From Paeniglutamicibacter antarcticus (GTDB taxonomy: Bacteria; Actinomycetota; Actinomycetes; Actinomycetales; Micrococcaceae), in NCBI RefSeq assembly GCF_900010755.1, contig NZ_CZJT01000077.1:1-63565 (forward strand): a stretch of DNA of 63,565 nucleotides, given 5' to 3'. The position numbers and the translations under genes are program-made. Position 1 is the stretch's first letter. Every line of letters begins with the position of its first letter. Below, one piece after another: positions 1 to 10,183 of the stretch. Below the pieces are notes generated by a model. The model did no database searches. It was given only the letters and a program-made list of their open reading frames with translations, and was not told where the DNA came from.

Positions 1-22
1 CAGGATCAAACTCTCCGTAAAA
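1..22 (-). rRNA. 16S rRNA, 5' end only
   Basis: Read on the minus strand, the first bases of the window give the universal start of 16S rRNA (GAGAGTTTGATCCTG), preceded by TTTTTTTACG. The rest of the rrn operon lies beyond the left edge. The exact mature 5' end was not determined; position 22 is approximate. Confidence 0.93.
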
Positions 23-180
23 AAATACAGACACAACCAACACGCCGACTGGAAAAAATCGACCGGGTTGCACCAAGTAAAAACATCCTGGCAAATTGCC
101 TCGAGTATCCACACGGGGGTGCGGACCTCAAAACCATTCACCAATAAAATAAATAAATTGGTATCAACAAACTTGGCACA

Positions 181-201
181 CTATTGAGTTCTCAAACAAC
201 A
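181..201 (-). promoter_or_regulatory. rrn boxA-like antitermination element
   Basis: The minus strand reads TGTTGTTTGAGAACTCAATA, matching the conserved leader of actinobacterial rrn operons known from mycobacteria, where it acts as boxA for Nus-factor antitermination. It lies about 160 bases upstream of the 16S start, as expected. Confidence 0.8.
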
Positions 202-272
202 GACAGCTCCCGGTTCGGCGTCCGTGTGATTCGCAAGGAATCGGTCGGCGTTTCTTCCGGGGTGATGTGTAT

Positions 273-301
273 AATTTATTACTTATTTGTTACGTTGTCA
301 A
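273..301 (-). promoter_or_regulatory. probable rrn promoter
   Basis: A perfect -35 TTGACA (301-296) is followed after 17 bases by TAAATT (278-273) on the minus strand, in AT-rich sequence upstream of boxA and 16S. It is the best sigma-70-type promoter in the leader. Additional rrn promoters may exist. Confidence 0.65.
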
Positions 302-527
302 ATCGGCATTGAAGCAGATTTTTCGTACAAATAAATACATTTCTTTCAACGATTCAACGTTGTAAAAATTTGATTATCTTCGCGGCTAGGAGCTTTTTTC
401 GCTTGCCTTGGCCGCGGCGACTTAGAAAACAATACACATCTTTTCGCCACCTGCCTAATCGGATGGATACTCCCATGTCACCGACGCAATGCCCGGAAAC
501 TCGGGATTTTCCGGACCCTTTTGCCGG

Positions 528-586
528 GAAAAACGAAAACCGGAGCCTGGTTCGTGCTGTGAATCACAGCATTCCCCTGCTCCGGT
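528..586 (-). terminator. terminator of tyrS
   Basis: On the minus strand an ACCGGAGC arm (586-579) pairs with GCTCCGGT (546-539), with an inner GTGCTGTGA/TCACAGCA hairpin. It is followed by TTTCGTTTTT. It lies 39 bases after the tyrS stop, so it fits a rho-independent terminator insulating the rrn promoter. Confidence 0.75.
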
Positions 587-624
587 CTTCGAAACTACCT
601 ATATGCGGTGTGGTGAAGCCTTAC

Positions 625-1941
625 TTAGGCAACTTCGACAACTGCCAGGTTCTTCTTGCCGCGGCGAACCAAAAGGAAACGGCCGTGAAGCAATTCCTCG
701 CGGCTAACCACTGCGTCGAGATCCGAGTACTTCACGTTGTTGATGTAGGCGCCACCTTCACCAACGGTACGGCGTGCTTCGGACTTGGTTTTGGAAAGAC
801 CCGAAGCAACCAGTACCGACACGATGTCAAGCTCGGTGCCATCAACGGTGGTGCTTTCCAGTTCCTGGGTTGCGGCACGCAAGGTGGCTTCATCCATGTC
901 CGCCAATTCGCCCTGACCGAAGAGAGCTGCCGAAGCAGCGATGACCTTTTCGGTTGCATCCACGCCGTGAACCAGCGAAGTCACCAGGAAGGCAAGTTCC
1001 TTCTGTGCCTTGCGGGCGAACGGACGTTCAGCGATTTCCAGCTCGAGCGCCGCGATCTCCACACGAGTCAGGAACGTGAAGATCTTCAGTCGGGCGGCTA
1101 CGTCTGCATCTGCAGTGTTCAACCAGAACTGGTAAAAGGTGTACGGGCTGCACATCTCGGCATCCAGCCAAATGGCGTTGCCCTCTGACTTGCCGAACTT
1201 GGTTCCGTCAGAATTGGTGATCAACGGGGTTCCGTAGGCGTAAGCGCTCTTGCCCTCCACCTTGCGGATCAAATCGGTGCCGCTTGTGAGGTTGCCCCAC
1301 TGGTCCGAACCGCCGGTCTGCAAGGTGCAGCCATACAGCTTGTGCAACTGCAGGTAGTCGTAACCCTGCAGGACCTGGTAGCTGAACTCGGTGTAGCTGA
1401 TGCCCTCATCGGAGTTCAGGCGGGCGGCAACCGTTTCCTTCTTGATCATGGTGCCGACGCGGAAGTACTTGCCGACTTCGCGCAAGAAGTCGATGGCACT
1501 CAGCGGTGCGGTCCAGTCAAGGTTGTTGACCATGCGAGCCGCATTATCGCCCTCGAAGGACAGGAAGCGGGCGACCTGGGCCTGCAGCTTGCCGACCCAT
1601 TCGGCCACCGTTTCCTTGGTGTTAAGGACACGTTCTGCCGTTTGGCGCGGATCACCGATCAGGCCGGTGGAGCCGCCGACCAAACCCAGGGGCTTGTGGC
1701 CGGCGAGCTGCAGGCGGCGCATGTTCAACAGCTGGACCAGGTTGCCCAGGTGCAGCGACGGGGCTGTGGGGTCGAAACCGCAGTAATAGGTAACGATCTC
1801 CTCGGAGAGGACCCTTTCCAGCTCGGTTTCATCGGTGGATACGTGGACCAGGCCACGCCACTTCAGTTCCTGCCAGACGTTTTCAAAGGACGGATCGTTA
1901 CGCTGTCCCGACAGTGCGGGATTCTGCTCAATTTCAGACAC
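625..1941 (-). CDS. tyrS: tyrosyl-tRNA synthetase
   Basis: A 438-aa class I aminoacyl-tRNA synthetase that charges tRNA-Tyr in the cytoplasm. The HIGH-type signature is seen as PSLHLGN, the KMSKS loop as KFGKS, and the C-terminal part has an S4-like RNA-binding domain (SKTKSEARR). The length is normal. The start is GTG. It has no clear Shine-Dalgarno but is preceded at exactly six bases by TAATTT, so the mRNA is probably leaderless. It sits between a HelD-type helicase and the rrn operon, all on the minus strand. Confidence 0.96.
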   Translation of the reverse strand: MSEIEQNPALSGQRNDPSFENVWQELKWRGLVHVSTDETELERVLSEEIVTYYCGFDPTAPSLHLGNLVQLLNMRRLQLAGHKPLGLVGGSTGLIGDPRQTAERVLNTKETVAEWVGKLQAQVARFLSFEGDNAARMVNNLDWTAPLSAIDFLREVGKYFRVGTMIKKETVAARLNSDEGISYTEFSYQVLQGYDYLQLHKLYGCTLQTGGSDQWGNLTSGTDLIRKVEGKSAYAYGTPLITNSDGTKFGKSEGNAIWLDAEMCSPYTFYQFWLNTADADVAARLKIFTFLTRVEIAALELEIAERPFARKAQKELAFLVTSLVHGVDATEKVIAASAALFGQGELADMDEATLRAATQELESTTVDGTELDIVSVLVASGLSKTKSEARRTVGEGGAYINNVKYSDLDAVVSREELLHGRFLLVRRGKKNLAVVEVA

Positions 1942-1947
1942 CCTACT

Positions 1948-1953
1948 AAATTA
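1948..1953 (-). promoter_or_regulatory. leaderless -10 box of tyrS
   Basis: TAATTT stands six bases before the GTG start of tyrS (spacer AGTAGG). This fits a -10 hexamer whose transcript begins at the start codon. Confidence 0.5.
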
Positions 1954-1977
1954 GCAGTCTCCGGCTTACTTTGCCTT

Positions 1978-4260
1978 TTATGGCTCGATGCCGGCGGGGA
2001 TCGGCCCCTCGGCCAGGATGCGCAACCGCTGGGTGGTGCGCGTCATGGCAACGTACAGGTCGCCGACGGAACCCTCGACCTCGTCGATAAGTTCCTGGGG
2101 TTCCAGGACCACGACGACGTCGAATTCCAGGCCCTTGGATTCGCGCGCCCCGAGCACCACGATGTCCTGGCTCAGCCCGCCCGATCCGGTGCCCACCCGG
2201 CGGCCGAAGAGTTCAACGACCGCCGCACGCGCTTTGACCAGCAAGGATTCAGGAACGATGACCGCCAGCAGGCCTCCATCGGCGATCTCCACCTCGCCGG
2301 GCAGCACCTCGCCCAGCTTCTCCAACAACGTGCCCGGTGCCAGGCGGTCAACGATCGGCGGCCATTGCCCCTCACGCACTGCCTTGGGTGTGGAGATGGT
2401 CAAACCGGCAGCATGCGCCACGCGGGTTGCCGCCTCGGCGATCTGCATTGGCGTGCGGTAGTTAACCGTCAGTTCTTCGAGCGTGAAGCGCTGGGCCACG
2501 AACGGGCGCATTGCCTGTTCCCAGCTGCTGGCGCCGGAAGCCGAGGAAGTCTGGGCAATGTCCCCCACCACGGTGAAGGACTTCAGCGGGCAACGGCGCA
2601 TCAACAGGCGCCACTGCATCGGTGAAAGTTCCTGCGCCTCATCGACCACCACGTGGCCGTAAGCCCAGTTGCGATCCGCCATGGCACGTTCGGCAGCGGA
2701 CTTGCGAACCTCGGTCTCCTGGTTGATCTCCGCCAGTTCCTCGGCGGTGACCAGCCCATCCATGCCGGCGTTGAAGAGCATCTCGTTGACGTTGCGCAGC
2801 GTTGCCTCGGCGTTTTCCACATCGCGCTTCTTCTGCGCCTCGACACCGGCTTCCTTGTTGCTCACGGCATGGAATTCGCCCAGCAGCTCGGCGGCCTCAT
2901 CCAGCAACGGAACATCGGCCTCGGTCCACGGCGAACCCGGGGTCCGGTAGAGGGCCTTGAGTTCCGCCTCGCGCAGCTGCGGAGCCGCGGCTGCCAGCAG
3001 GTGCGGCTTGGCGAAGAGTTCCTCCAGCAGTGCTTGCGGGGTCATTGGCATCCAGCACAGGTTCAGCGCGATGCGCACGTCGCGGGATTCGCGGACTTCC
3101 TGCACCAGGTAGCTGCGGTCCACAGCGTTGCCGTTGCCTGCGGATTCCTCGAGCTTTTGCTGCAATTGTTCGGCAAGTTCGCGCACCAGGGTCTTGACGA
3201 AGATGTCACGGGCCTCGTTATGCGGTTTGTGGGCCGAGCGGGCGCGTTCGCGGGCGTGGCGGACCTGTCCGCGGGACAGGACCAGCCTGGTGCCCTCGAC
3301 CACGATGCGGCGGTCCTCGGCGAGCAGGCGCTGGCGGTTGGACACTGCCTTGGCGATGACCTTGGCCATGAAGGCCTTGCCTTTGACACGCGCGGTCTCG
3401 CGGTTGTGTTCCGGGACGGCGCGCAGGCCCGGGTACAGCTCCCCCACCGAGGACATGACCACGCCGGTTTCGCCCAGGGACGGGAGCACGCGTTCGATGT
3501 AACGCATGAAGGAATTCGAGGGTCCCACAAGCAGCACGCCGGCGCTCTTGAGCCGTTCACGGTGTTCGTAGAGCAAGAAGGCCGCACGGTGCAGTGCCAC
3601 GGCGGTCTTGCCGGTGCCAGGCCCGCCCTGGACCACCAGCACGCCGGCCAGCGGCGCGCGGATGATGCGGTCCTGTTCGGCCTGGATGGTGCCCACGATG
3701 TCGCCCATGCGGCCTGTGCGCTTCTGTGTCAGGGCGGCCATCAGCGCGCCCTCGCCCTGGTGGTCGCTGGCCTCGCCGAAGAGTTCGGTGTCCAGCACCT
3801 CGTCGTCGATGCCCAGCACGGTACGGCCGCGCAGCATCAGGTGGCGGCGGCGGCGTACGCCCTGCCGGTGCAGCGCGGTGGCCTGGTAGAAGGCGGCTGC
3901 CTCCGGGGCGCGCCAGTCGACCATCAGGCGGGTCAGGTCGTCATCGGTCATGCCGATGCGCCCGATGTAGCGCGGGGCGCCGGGTTCTTCTCCGGCACGG
4001 TTGATGCTCTCATCAAGGTCCAGCCGGCCAAAGACCAGCCGGTCCTCCACCGCATTGAGCTGCGAGAGGCGGTCCTCGTAGAGGGCGGCGAAGGAGTCGC
4101 GCTCCGACACGTTTTGCAAGGTTCCTTGCGCCCCGGTGGCCCGCGTGCGGATCAGCTGTTCCTGCTTTTCGGCGCGCAGTTCATCGAGCCGGGAATAAAG
4201 CATCGCAACGTATTCGCGCTCTGCTTCAAGCTCCCGGTGAACGGTCGTGGACTCTGACAT
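1978..4260 (-). CDS. HelD/HelR-type UvrD-like ATPase, RNA polymerase recycling
   Basis: A 760-aa superfamily 1 helicase-like protein. It has an N-terminal coiled-coil region (about 1-60), a Walker A near residue 214 (GGPGTGKTA), a DEAQE Walker B box (VVDEAQELSP) and late motifs VNYRTP and ESKGLEFD. Length and N-terminus match actinobacterial HelD/HelR, which remove stalled RNA polymerase and in some species confer rifamycin tolerance. That role is known for the family and inferred here. AGGAG lies six bases before the ATG. The gene is upstream of tyrS and the rrn operon, on the same strand. Confidence 0.85.
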   Translation of the reverse strand: MSESTTVHRELEAEREYVAMLYSRLDELRAEKQEQLIRTRATGAQGTLQNVSERDSFAALYEDRLSQLNAVEDRLVFGRLDLDESINRAGEEPGAPRYIGRIGMTDDDLTRLMVDWRAPEAAAFYQATALHRQGVRRRRHLMLRGRTVLGIDDEVLDTELFGEASDHQGEGALMAALTQKRTGRMGDIVGTIQAEQDRIIRAPLAGVLVVQGGPGTGKTAVALHRAAFLLYEHRERLKSAGVLLVGPSNSFMRYIERVLPSLGETGVVMSSVGELYPGLRAVPEHNRETARVKGKAFMAKVIAKAVSNRQRLLAEDRRIVVEGTRLVLSRGQVRHARERARSAHKPHNEARDIFVKTLVRELAEQLQQKLEESAGNGNAVDRSYLVQEVRESRDVRIALNLCWMPMTPQALLEELFAKPHLLAAAAPQLREAELKALYRTPGSPWTEADVPLLDEAAELLGEFHAVSNKEAGVEAQKKRDVENAEATLRNVNEMLFNAGMDGLVTAEELAEINQETEVRKSAAERAMADRNWAYGHVVVDEAQELSPMQWRLLMRRCPLKSFTVVGDIAQTSSASGASSWEQAMRPFVAQRFTLEELTVNYRTPMQIAEAATRVAHAAGLTISTPKAVREGQWPPIVDRLAPGTLLEKLGEVLPGEVEIADGGLLAVIVPESLLVKARAAVVELFGRRVGTGSGGLSQDIVVLGARESKGLEFDVVVVLEPQELIDEVEGSVGDLYVAMTRTTQRLRILAEGPIPAGIEP

Positions 4261-4343
4261 TCAGCACTCCTGATGGAACGAAATCGTGGACAGACCAGTT
4301 TACTCTCTGGTGCACGGGCCATTTGACCCGCGCTCCGGATCGC

Positions 4344-4880
4344 TTAGACCAACTGGAGGGAATGAACCTTGTGGCCTGCGAGGTTTTCGCGGCCGTGAAG
4401 TGCCTCAAGTTCAAGCACGACGCCCACCCCGGTCACCTTCGCGCCCGCAAGTTCCAGCAAGCGCAGCGCGGATCCCACGGTGCCGCCGGTTGCCAGCACG
4501 TCATCGAGGATCAGCACGCGGGTGCCCGGTGCCACGTCGTCGCGGTGGATTTCCAGGACGCCGGTGCCGTATTCAAGGGTGTATTCGTCGCGGTGCACGG
4601 GGCGGGGCAGCTTGCCTGCCTTGCGCACCGTGATCATGCCGGTTCCGGTGGCGTAGGCGGCAGCCGCCGCCAGCACGAAGCCGCGGGCCTCGAGCCCGGC
4701 AATGACATCGAAGGTGCCAAGGAATGGTTCGATGATCGCGTCGACGATGCGACGCAGCCCCTGGGCGTCGGCGAAGACGGGCGTCAGGTCCTTGAAGGAA
4801 ATGCCCTCCGAGGGGTAATCGGGAACGATTTCGCTCAGTCGGTCAAGCATTGCGGCAATGGTTTCAGGCTCAGGATTCAC
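4344..4880 (-). CDS. apt: adenine phosphoribosyltransferase
   Basis: A 178-aa type I phosphoribosyltransferase that converts adenine and PRPP to AMP in purine salvage. The PRPP-binding motif VLILDDVLATGGT is intact, and the N-terminal YPSEGISFKDLTP matches Apt. The start is GTG. No Shine-Dalgarno is visible, but TAGACT lies six bases upstream, again suggesting leaderless transcription. An internal ATG (MLDRLSEI) about 11 codons in is the alternative start. Confidence 0.93.
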   Translation of the reverse strand: MNPEPETIAAMLDRLSEIVPDYPSEGISFKDLTPVFADAQGLRRIVDAIIEPFLGTFDVIAGLEARGFVLAAAAAYATGTGMITVRKAGKLPRPVHRDEYTLEYGTGVLEIHRDDVAPGTRVLILDDVLATGGTVGSALRLLELAGAKVTGVGVVLELEALHGRENLAGHKVHSLQLV

Positions 4881-4886
4881 CCATAC

Positions 4887-4892
4887 AGTCTA
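4887..4892 (-). promoter_or_regulatory. leaderless -10 box of apt
   Basis: TAGACT followed by the six-base spacer GTATGG and the GTG start. The same hexamer and spacing occur at hisC. Confidence 0.5.
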
Positions 4893-5543
4893 GACCCCCG
4901 GCGAGGGCCGAACGCGCGGGGCCGCCCGGCGGTAGCGCGAGACGCTCGGCTCCCCCGGCAGCCAGTACCTGTACGGGTAGGCTTCGGTGCCGCCGGGCCC
5001 GGACACCCCGGTGCGCGGGCCAGTTGAATGTTCGGGCGCACTGGTCGCGAGGCTTTCCAGGCCCAGCGACGGGCCGGGTCCGCGGGCAGTGCCATGCATG
5101 TACTGTTTGCCGTTGTGTTCGAGGCTTAGCCCCAGCCCCTGGGCCAGGCGTGCGGGTCCACTGAGCAGCAGGTGCGCGGGCCCCGTGTTGTTGCCGCGCC
5201 GCGCGCGGACCGTGGCTTCCCCGGTGATGATTTTCCCGGCGCGCAGCAGCACCGCGGAGGCGGTTCCGTCCTCCCCGCACACCACATTGGCGCAGTGGTG
5301 CATACCGTAGGTGAAATAAACATAGGCGGTGCCCGGTGGACCGAAGAGCGCAGCATTGCGGGCGGTTTTCCCGCGGTAGGCGTGGGATCCTGGGTCCGCG
5401 GCCCCGGCATAGGCCTCGACCTCGGTCAGTTCGATGACCACCAGCTGCCCGTCAATGAAGCTGGAGACCCGTGCCCCGAGCAGGTGCGGGCAGAATTCGG
5501 GCGCGGCCAGGCCCAACAGCCGCCGGTGTTCGCCCTGGTCCAT
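4890..5543 (-). CDS. 3-methyladenine DNA glycosylase (MPG/AAG family)
   Basis: A 217-aa base-excision repair glycosylase that removes alkylated purines. Family landmarks are LLGARV, the catalytic-region motif TEVEAY, DPGSHAYRGKT, YFTYGMHHCANVV and AVLLRAG. The last 40 or so residues are Pro/Gly/Arg-rich and look poorly conserved. The start is ATG behind a G-rich stretch. It lies next to apt on the same strand but probably has its own promoter. Confidence 0.92.
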   Translation of the reverse strand: MDQGEHRRLLGLAAPEFCPHLLGARVSSFIDGQLVVIELTEVEAYAGAADPGSHAYRGKTARNAALFGPPGTAYVYFTYGMHHCANVVCGEDGTASAVLLRAGKIITGEATVRARRGNNTGPAHLLLSGPARLAQGLGLSLEHNGKQYMHGTARGPGPSLGLESLATSAPEHSTGPRTGVSGPGGTEAYPYRYWLPGEPSVSRYRRAAPRVRPSPGV

Positions 5544-5594
5544 GTCCCCGCCCGCTCCAGCTTTCCCCGAGGTGGTTTCCCGTTAGTGGTTGCT

Positions 5595-6350
5595 TCAGCT
5601 GGTTGCTTGCTTCGGGCTCTCGCTCTTCAGCCGGACCAGCCAGGGGCCCAACTCGGGCAGCTCGGTGCCATCCGCGGAGGCGGTGGCCTGGACCGGGCCC
5701 AGCGTCTGGCGGCCGGCAAGCCAGGCGGCGAGGTCGAAGGCGGTGCCGCTGAGCACCGTGGTGTCAGCCCCGTGGCCCAGGGTGATGCGCTGGGCGCCGT
5801 GCGGCTGCAGGATGTAGCGGCGGGATTCGGGCACCCGCGGTTCAAGAGCCTCGAAGAGGTGTGCGCAGAATTCCGGGTCCCAGTCGGCGACCGAGTAGGA
5901 AAGTGCGAAGTCCGAGGTGTGGATGACAAGCTCACGCCAGATCGCGTAGAAGAGGTCCTCCACGCTGCCGCCATCGCGGAACCCTGTGGCCAGTGCCCAT
6001 TGCTCCGGGCTGATGCCGCCGATGCTGGTTTCCAGTGCGTCGAGTGACTCGATGGTCCGCGCCAGCAGGGCCGCGGGTCGCATCATAGCGGTCAGCTCGA
6101 TGGCCTCGTGGCGCCGTTCCATGCCGCCGTCGTACATCTCGAAAGGCGGCTGGCTGCCGGCGGTATCCAGCTGGCGCGTGGCGGCCAGGGCAAACCCGTC
6201 AACGTGGGCCAGCAGCTGGGTGCGCTTCCAGCCGGGCAGGACACTTGGTTCGGTGACCGCGGCCGGATCCATGGTGCGGACCAGGGTGCGGATCTTTGAT
6301 AGGGCGGCAAGGACCTTGTGGGTCAGTTCCGTTTGCGTCAGCTCACTCAT
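5595..6350 (-). CDS. maleylpyruvate isomerase family mycothiol-dependent enzyme
   Basis: A protein of about 250 aa with an N-terminal DinB/MDMPI-like helical domain (LPGWKRTQLLAHVDG is the signature with its metal-binding His) and a C-terminal part resembling the SCP2-like domain of this family. Known members are mycothiol-dependent isomerases or transferases, mostly of unknown substrate. Mycothiol is restricted to Actinobacteria, which fits the window. The ATG giving MSELTQ was chosen; an in-frame GTG three codons upstream is possible. The substrate is unknown. Confidence 0.8.
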   Translation of the reverse strand: MSELTQTELTHKVLAALSKIRTLVRTMDPAAVTEPSVLPGWKRTQLLAHVDGFALAATRQLDTAGSQPPFEMYDGGMERRHEAIELTAMMRPAALLARTIESLDALETSIGGISPEQWALATGFRDGGSVEDLFYAIWRELVIHTSDFALSYSVADWDPEFCAHLFEALEPRVPESRRYILQPHGAQRITLGHGADTTVLSGTAFDLAAWLAGRQTLGPVQATASADGTELPELGPWLVRLKSESPKQATS

Positions 6351-6387
6351 GGAAAACACCTTAGCCGCACTCGCACCCGGAAAACGC

Positions 6388-6470
6388 GATGGCAGGCCGC
6401 CATGGGCTTCGGCGGGTCGGCGGACATGGGGGTGTCCACCGGCCGGCCGGGGCCCGAAGCGCCTGCCATC
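6388..6470 (-). terminator. possible terminator hairpin after argH
   Basis: GATGGCAGGC (6388-6397) pairs with GCCTGCCATC (6461-6470), with a second nested pair GCTTCGG/CCGAAGC inside. It lies just after the argH stop and before the next gene. There is no T-tract, so the call is weak. Confidence 0.35.
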
Positions 6471-6494
6471 ACATGCGGGGAATTACAAGTGGTG

Positions 6495-7973
<1,479 letters not shown>

Positions 7974-8015
7974 CTAGTCCAGCACCTGTGAGCCAGATCT
8001 ACGTGAACACCGCAT

Positions 8016-8053
8016 GTCTAATAGTTATGCATAAGTCTACATAACTATTCACG
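8016..8053 (-). promoter_or_regulatory. tandem ARG boxes upstream of argH
   Basis: Two 18-bp sites on the minus strand, each resembling the ArgR consensus (TGAAT-4-ATTCA). 8053-8036 has TGAAT AGTT ATGTA; 8033-8016 has TGCAT AACT ATTAG. They are separated by 2 bp, the same gap as at argC. The region is AT-rich and sits between the divergent argH and ankyrin genes, so it could affect both. Confidence 0.65.
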
Positions 8054-8090
8054 ATGTTGTGCACGCGGGGCCCCCGGCCGCACAAACCGG

Positions 8091-8096
8091 TACGAT
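8091..8096 (+). promoter_or_regulatory. leaderless -10 box of the ankyrin gene
   Basis: TACGAT stands six bases (TTTCCC) before the ATG. No Shine-Dalgarno is present. Confidence 0.5.
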
Positions 8097-8102
8097 TTTC
8101 CC

Positions 8103-8513
8103 ATGACTGAAACGAACGCCGACGGCGCATTGACCGATGAAGAACTAGCGTTCCTGCATTCCATCTTCGACTTGGCACGTGAGGGTGCCGACGAAAAGCT
8201 CATGGCCGTCATCGACCAGGGCATCCCGGTGGACCTGACCGATTCCAAGGGCGACACCCTGCTGATCCTTGCCGCCTACAACGGGCACGATGCCGTTGCC
8301 GCCGGCTTGCTGGAACGCGGGGCAGACATCAACCGCCTGAACGACAAGGGCCAGGGCGCCCTGACCTGTGCAGTGTTCCGCAATAATGAACCGCTGACCC
8401 GTTTCTTGCTGCAAAACGGTGCCGACCCCCGGCTGGGCGCACAAAACGCCCTGGCCGTCACCGACATGTTCGGACTTCCCGAACTCAAGGCAGCCATCGA
8501 GGAGTACCTCTAG
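8103..8513 (+). CDS. small ankyrin-repeat protein
   Basis: A 136-aa cytosolic protein with about three ankyrin repeats. Visible repeat cores are GDTLLILAAYNGHDAVAAGL, LLERGADINRLNDKGQGAL and FLLQNGADP. Ankyrin repeats mediate protein contacts; the partner is unknown. It is divergent from argH across the ARG boxes and preceded by a leaderless-type -10. Confidence 0.8.
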   Translation: MTETNADGALTDEELAFLHSIFDLAREGADEKLMAVIDQGIPVDLTDSKGDTLLILAAYNGHDAVAAGLLERGADINRLNDKGQGALTCAVFRNNEPLTRFLLQNGADPRLGAQNALAVTDMFGLPELKAAIEEYL

Positions 8514-8670
8514 CCAACCGACCCCGGCGGCATCCACCCGTGGCATCTGCCCGGGCGGGTGCCGCCTTGCTGTTTCCGGGCGGGCTACTCCCCTCCCCCG
8601 GAAACCCTGATGACATCAAAACGACCCACAACCCGCGCACATGGCAAGCATCCGGTGACAGACTAGCTCC

Positions 8671-9309
8671 ATGACACTGATCCCCTGCACAGACCTCTCG
8701 CCCGCGGCGTGGCTGGTCAACAGCACCCGCGTGTGGGACGTACTGGCGGGTTTTGGCCCCGATGCCTTCGATGCCCATGCAAGGCTGCGGTTCAGGTCCG
8801 ACCCCGCATACCCGGGACAGCAAGAAAACGATGCCGATACCGAGGACACCCCCACGGAAACCGACATGTTGCGTACTACCCTCGGAACCTTGGCCGGCCA
8901 CACACGCACTCCCGACGAGTGCTACTTCGCATTGTGGGAGGGCTGGTGTTCGGACCTCGAGGCCGGCGCCACCTCGCGGGACCAGGACGTCGTCCCGGCA
9001 TTCCCGCCAGCGGTGATGAACGGGCCCAAGGTCGAGATACCCAACCGCGCCTATTACTTGTTCCGCGGCAAGCTTTCGGACTTCGGCGATTGGGGCGAGA
9101 CGGAGATGTGGCCGGGGCATCCGCGGTTCTCCATGCCAGATCCAGCCTTCATCTGGCCCGCGGACCACGCATGGTGCATCGCCAACGACGTGGATCCGCA
9201 CTGGGCCGGGATCGGGGCCAGAACAGAAGCGATCTCAGCACTTCTGGCCATCGCGGATCTTGATGTGGTTCGAGCCAATCCCCACGAAGTGCAGCCGGCA
9301 TATTTCTAG
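8671..9309 (+). CDS. conserved hypothetical protein (actinobacterial)
   Basis: A 212-aa soluble protein without signal peptide or membrane segment. It contains FALWEGW, RAYYLFRG and FIWPADHAWCIANDVDPHWAG. I remember a Trp-rich actinobacterial family of unknown function with these features. A domain or function cannot be assigned. No strong Shine-Dalgarno is visible before the ATG. The preceding gap (8514-8670) shows no other gene. Confidence 0.6.
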   Translation: MTLIPCTDLSPAAWLVNSTRVWDVLAGFGPDAFDAHARLRFRSDPAYPGQQENDADTEDTPTETDMLRTTLGTLAGHTRTPDECYFALWEGWCSDLEAGATSRDQDVVPAFPPAVMNGPKVEIPNRAYYLFRGKLSDFGDWGETEMWPGHPRFSMPDPAFIWPADHAWCIANDVDPHWAGIGARTEAISALLAIADLDVVRANPHEVQPAYF

Positions 9310-9504
9310 CGTTGGACATCTTTGGGTCTTCCCCCACATGCTCCGGTCATCACAAAAACGCCCGTCAAGGCCGTGCTTTAAACATCTCATATGCGTAAAC
9401 AATGTTAATCCTGACAATAGGCTGAAGGCCTCTCCCCAAGCACTGGCCACGGGCGTATGGTGTTCCCTACAAGGCGTTTTGGAACACTGAACAGGAGCAC
9501 TGAG

Positions 9505-10065
9505 ATGCAAATCGACATCGTACAAGGCGACATCACCACGCTCAAGGTGGATGCGATTGTCAATGCTGCAAATCCTTCACTTCTTGGGGGTGGCGGCGTC
9601 GACGATGCGATTCACGCTGCTGCGGGCCCCGCGCTCCTGGCCGAATGCCGCAAGCTGCGGGCCACGACCTACCCGGACGGGTTGGCCTCGGGACTCGCGG
9701 TCGCCACGGGTGCCGGCAACCTGCCGGCACGCTGGGTCATTCACACACCGGGGCCAAACCGCCATGTGGGCCAAACCAGCACCCGGGTACTTGCCAACTG
9801 CTTCACCAACAGTTTGTATGTTGCCTCCCGGCTGGGGGCCACCAGCATCGCCTTCCCGGCCATCGGCGCCGGATCCTACGGGTGGGACCCCCATGAAGTT
9901 GCGGAAGTCGCCGCCCATGCAATCCGGGGATGGATCGAAACCTACCGTCACGTGACCTCGATCCACCGCGTCGTCATGGTTGCCTTCACCCCGGAGGTTG
10001 AAGCCGCCTTCCACAAGGCCTTTGCCACACCGCATGCCGAAAGCATGCTGGTCCACGAGCACTGA
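9505..10065 (+). CDS. macro-domain protein, ADP-ribosyl hydrolase type
   Basis: A 186-aa single macro domain. It opens with VQGDITTLKVDAIVNAAN and has the ADP-ribose loop GGGGVDDAIHAAAG and the later AIGAGSYGWD. Close family members remove the acetyl group of O-acetyl-ADP-ribose or hydrolyse ADP-ribosylated targets. AGGAG eight bases before ATG 9505 sets the start. It stands alone and is convergent with the ArsR gene across a strong hairpin. Confidence 0.88.
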   Translation: MQIDIVQGDITTLKVDAIVNAANPSLLGGGGVDDAIHAAAGPALLAECRKLRATTYPDGLASGLAVATGAGNLPARWVIHTPGPNRHVGQTSTRVLANCFTNSLYVASRLGATSIAFPAIGAGSYGWDPHEVAEVAAHAIRGWIETYRHVTSIHRVVMVAFTPEVEAAFHKAFATPHAESMLVHEH

Positions 10066-10089
10066 TCCCCCGGGCAGCGGCAGCACTTT

Positions 10090-10133
10090 CACGAAGCGTG
10101 GTGTTCGGCACTCGCCGATCACCACGCTTCGTG
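10090..10133. terminator. bidirectional terminator hairpin
   Basis: CACGAAGCGTGGTG (10090-10103) pairs perfectly with CACCACGCTTCGTG (10120-10133). It lies between the convergent macro-domain and ArsR genes. There is no T-tract, as is common in high-GC actinobacteria. Confidence 0.6.
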
Positions 10134-10183
10134 GGGCGTTGGCAGTCAAGGCCGGCACACGGCGGCTGGCCCCTGTGGGAAAG

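Larger units (their letters stand above)
23..624 (-). other. rrn leader and promoter region, no protein gene
   Basis: About 600 bases lie between the 16S start and tyrS. The stretch holds the AT-rich rrn promoter, the boxA antitermination site and the tyrS terminator, listed separately. I see no coding gene in the remainder (about 302-527); an ORF on the plus strand there has no ribosome binding site and runs antisense into tyrS. Confidence 0.7.
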
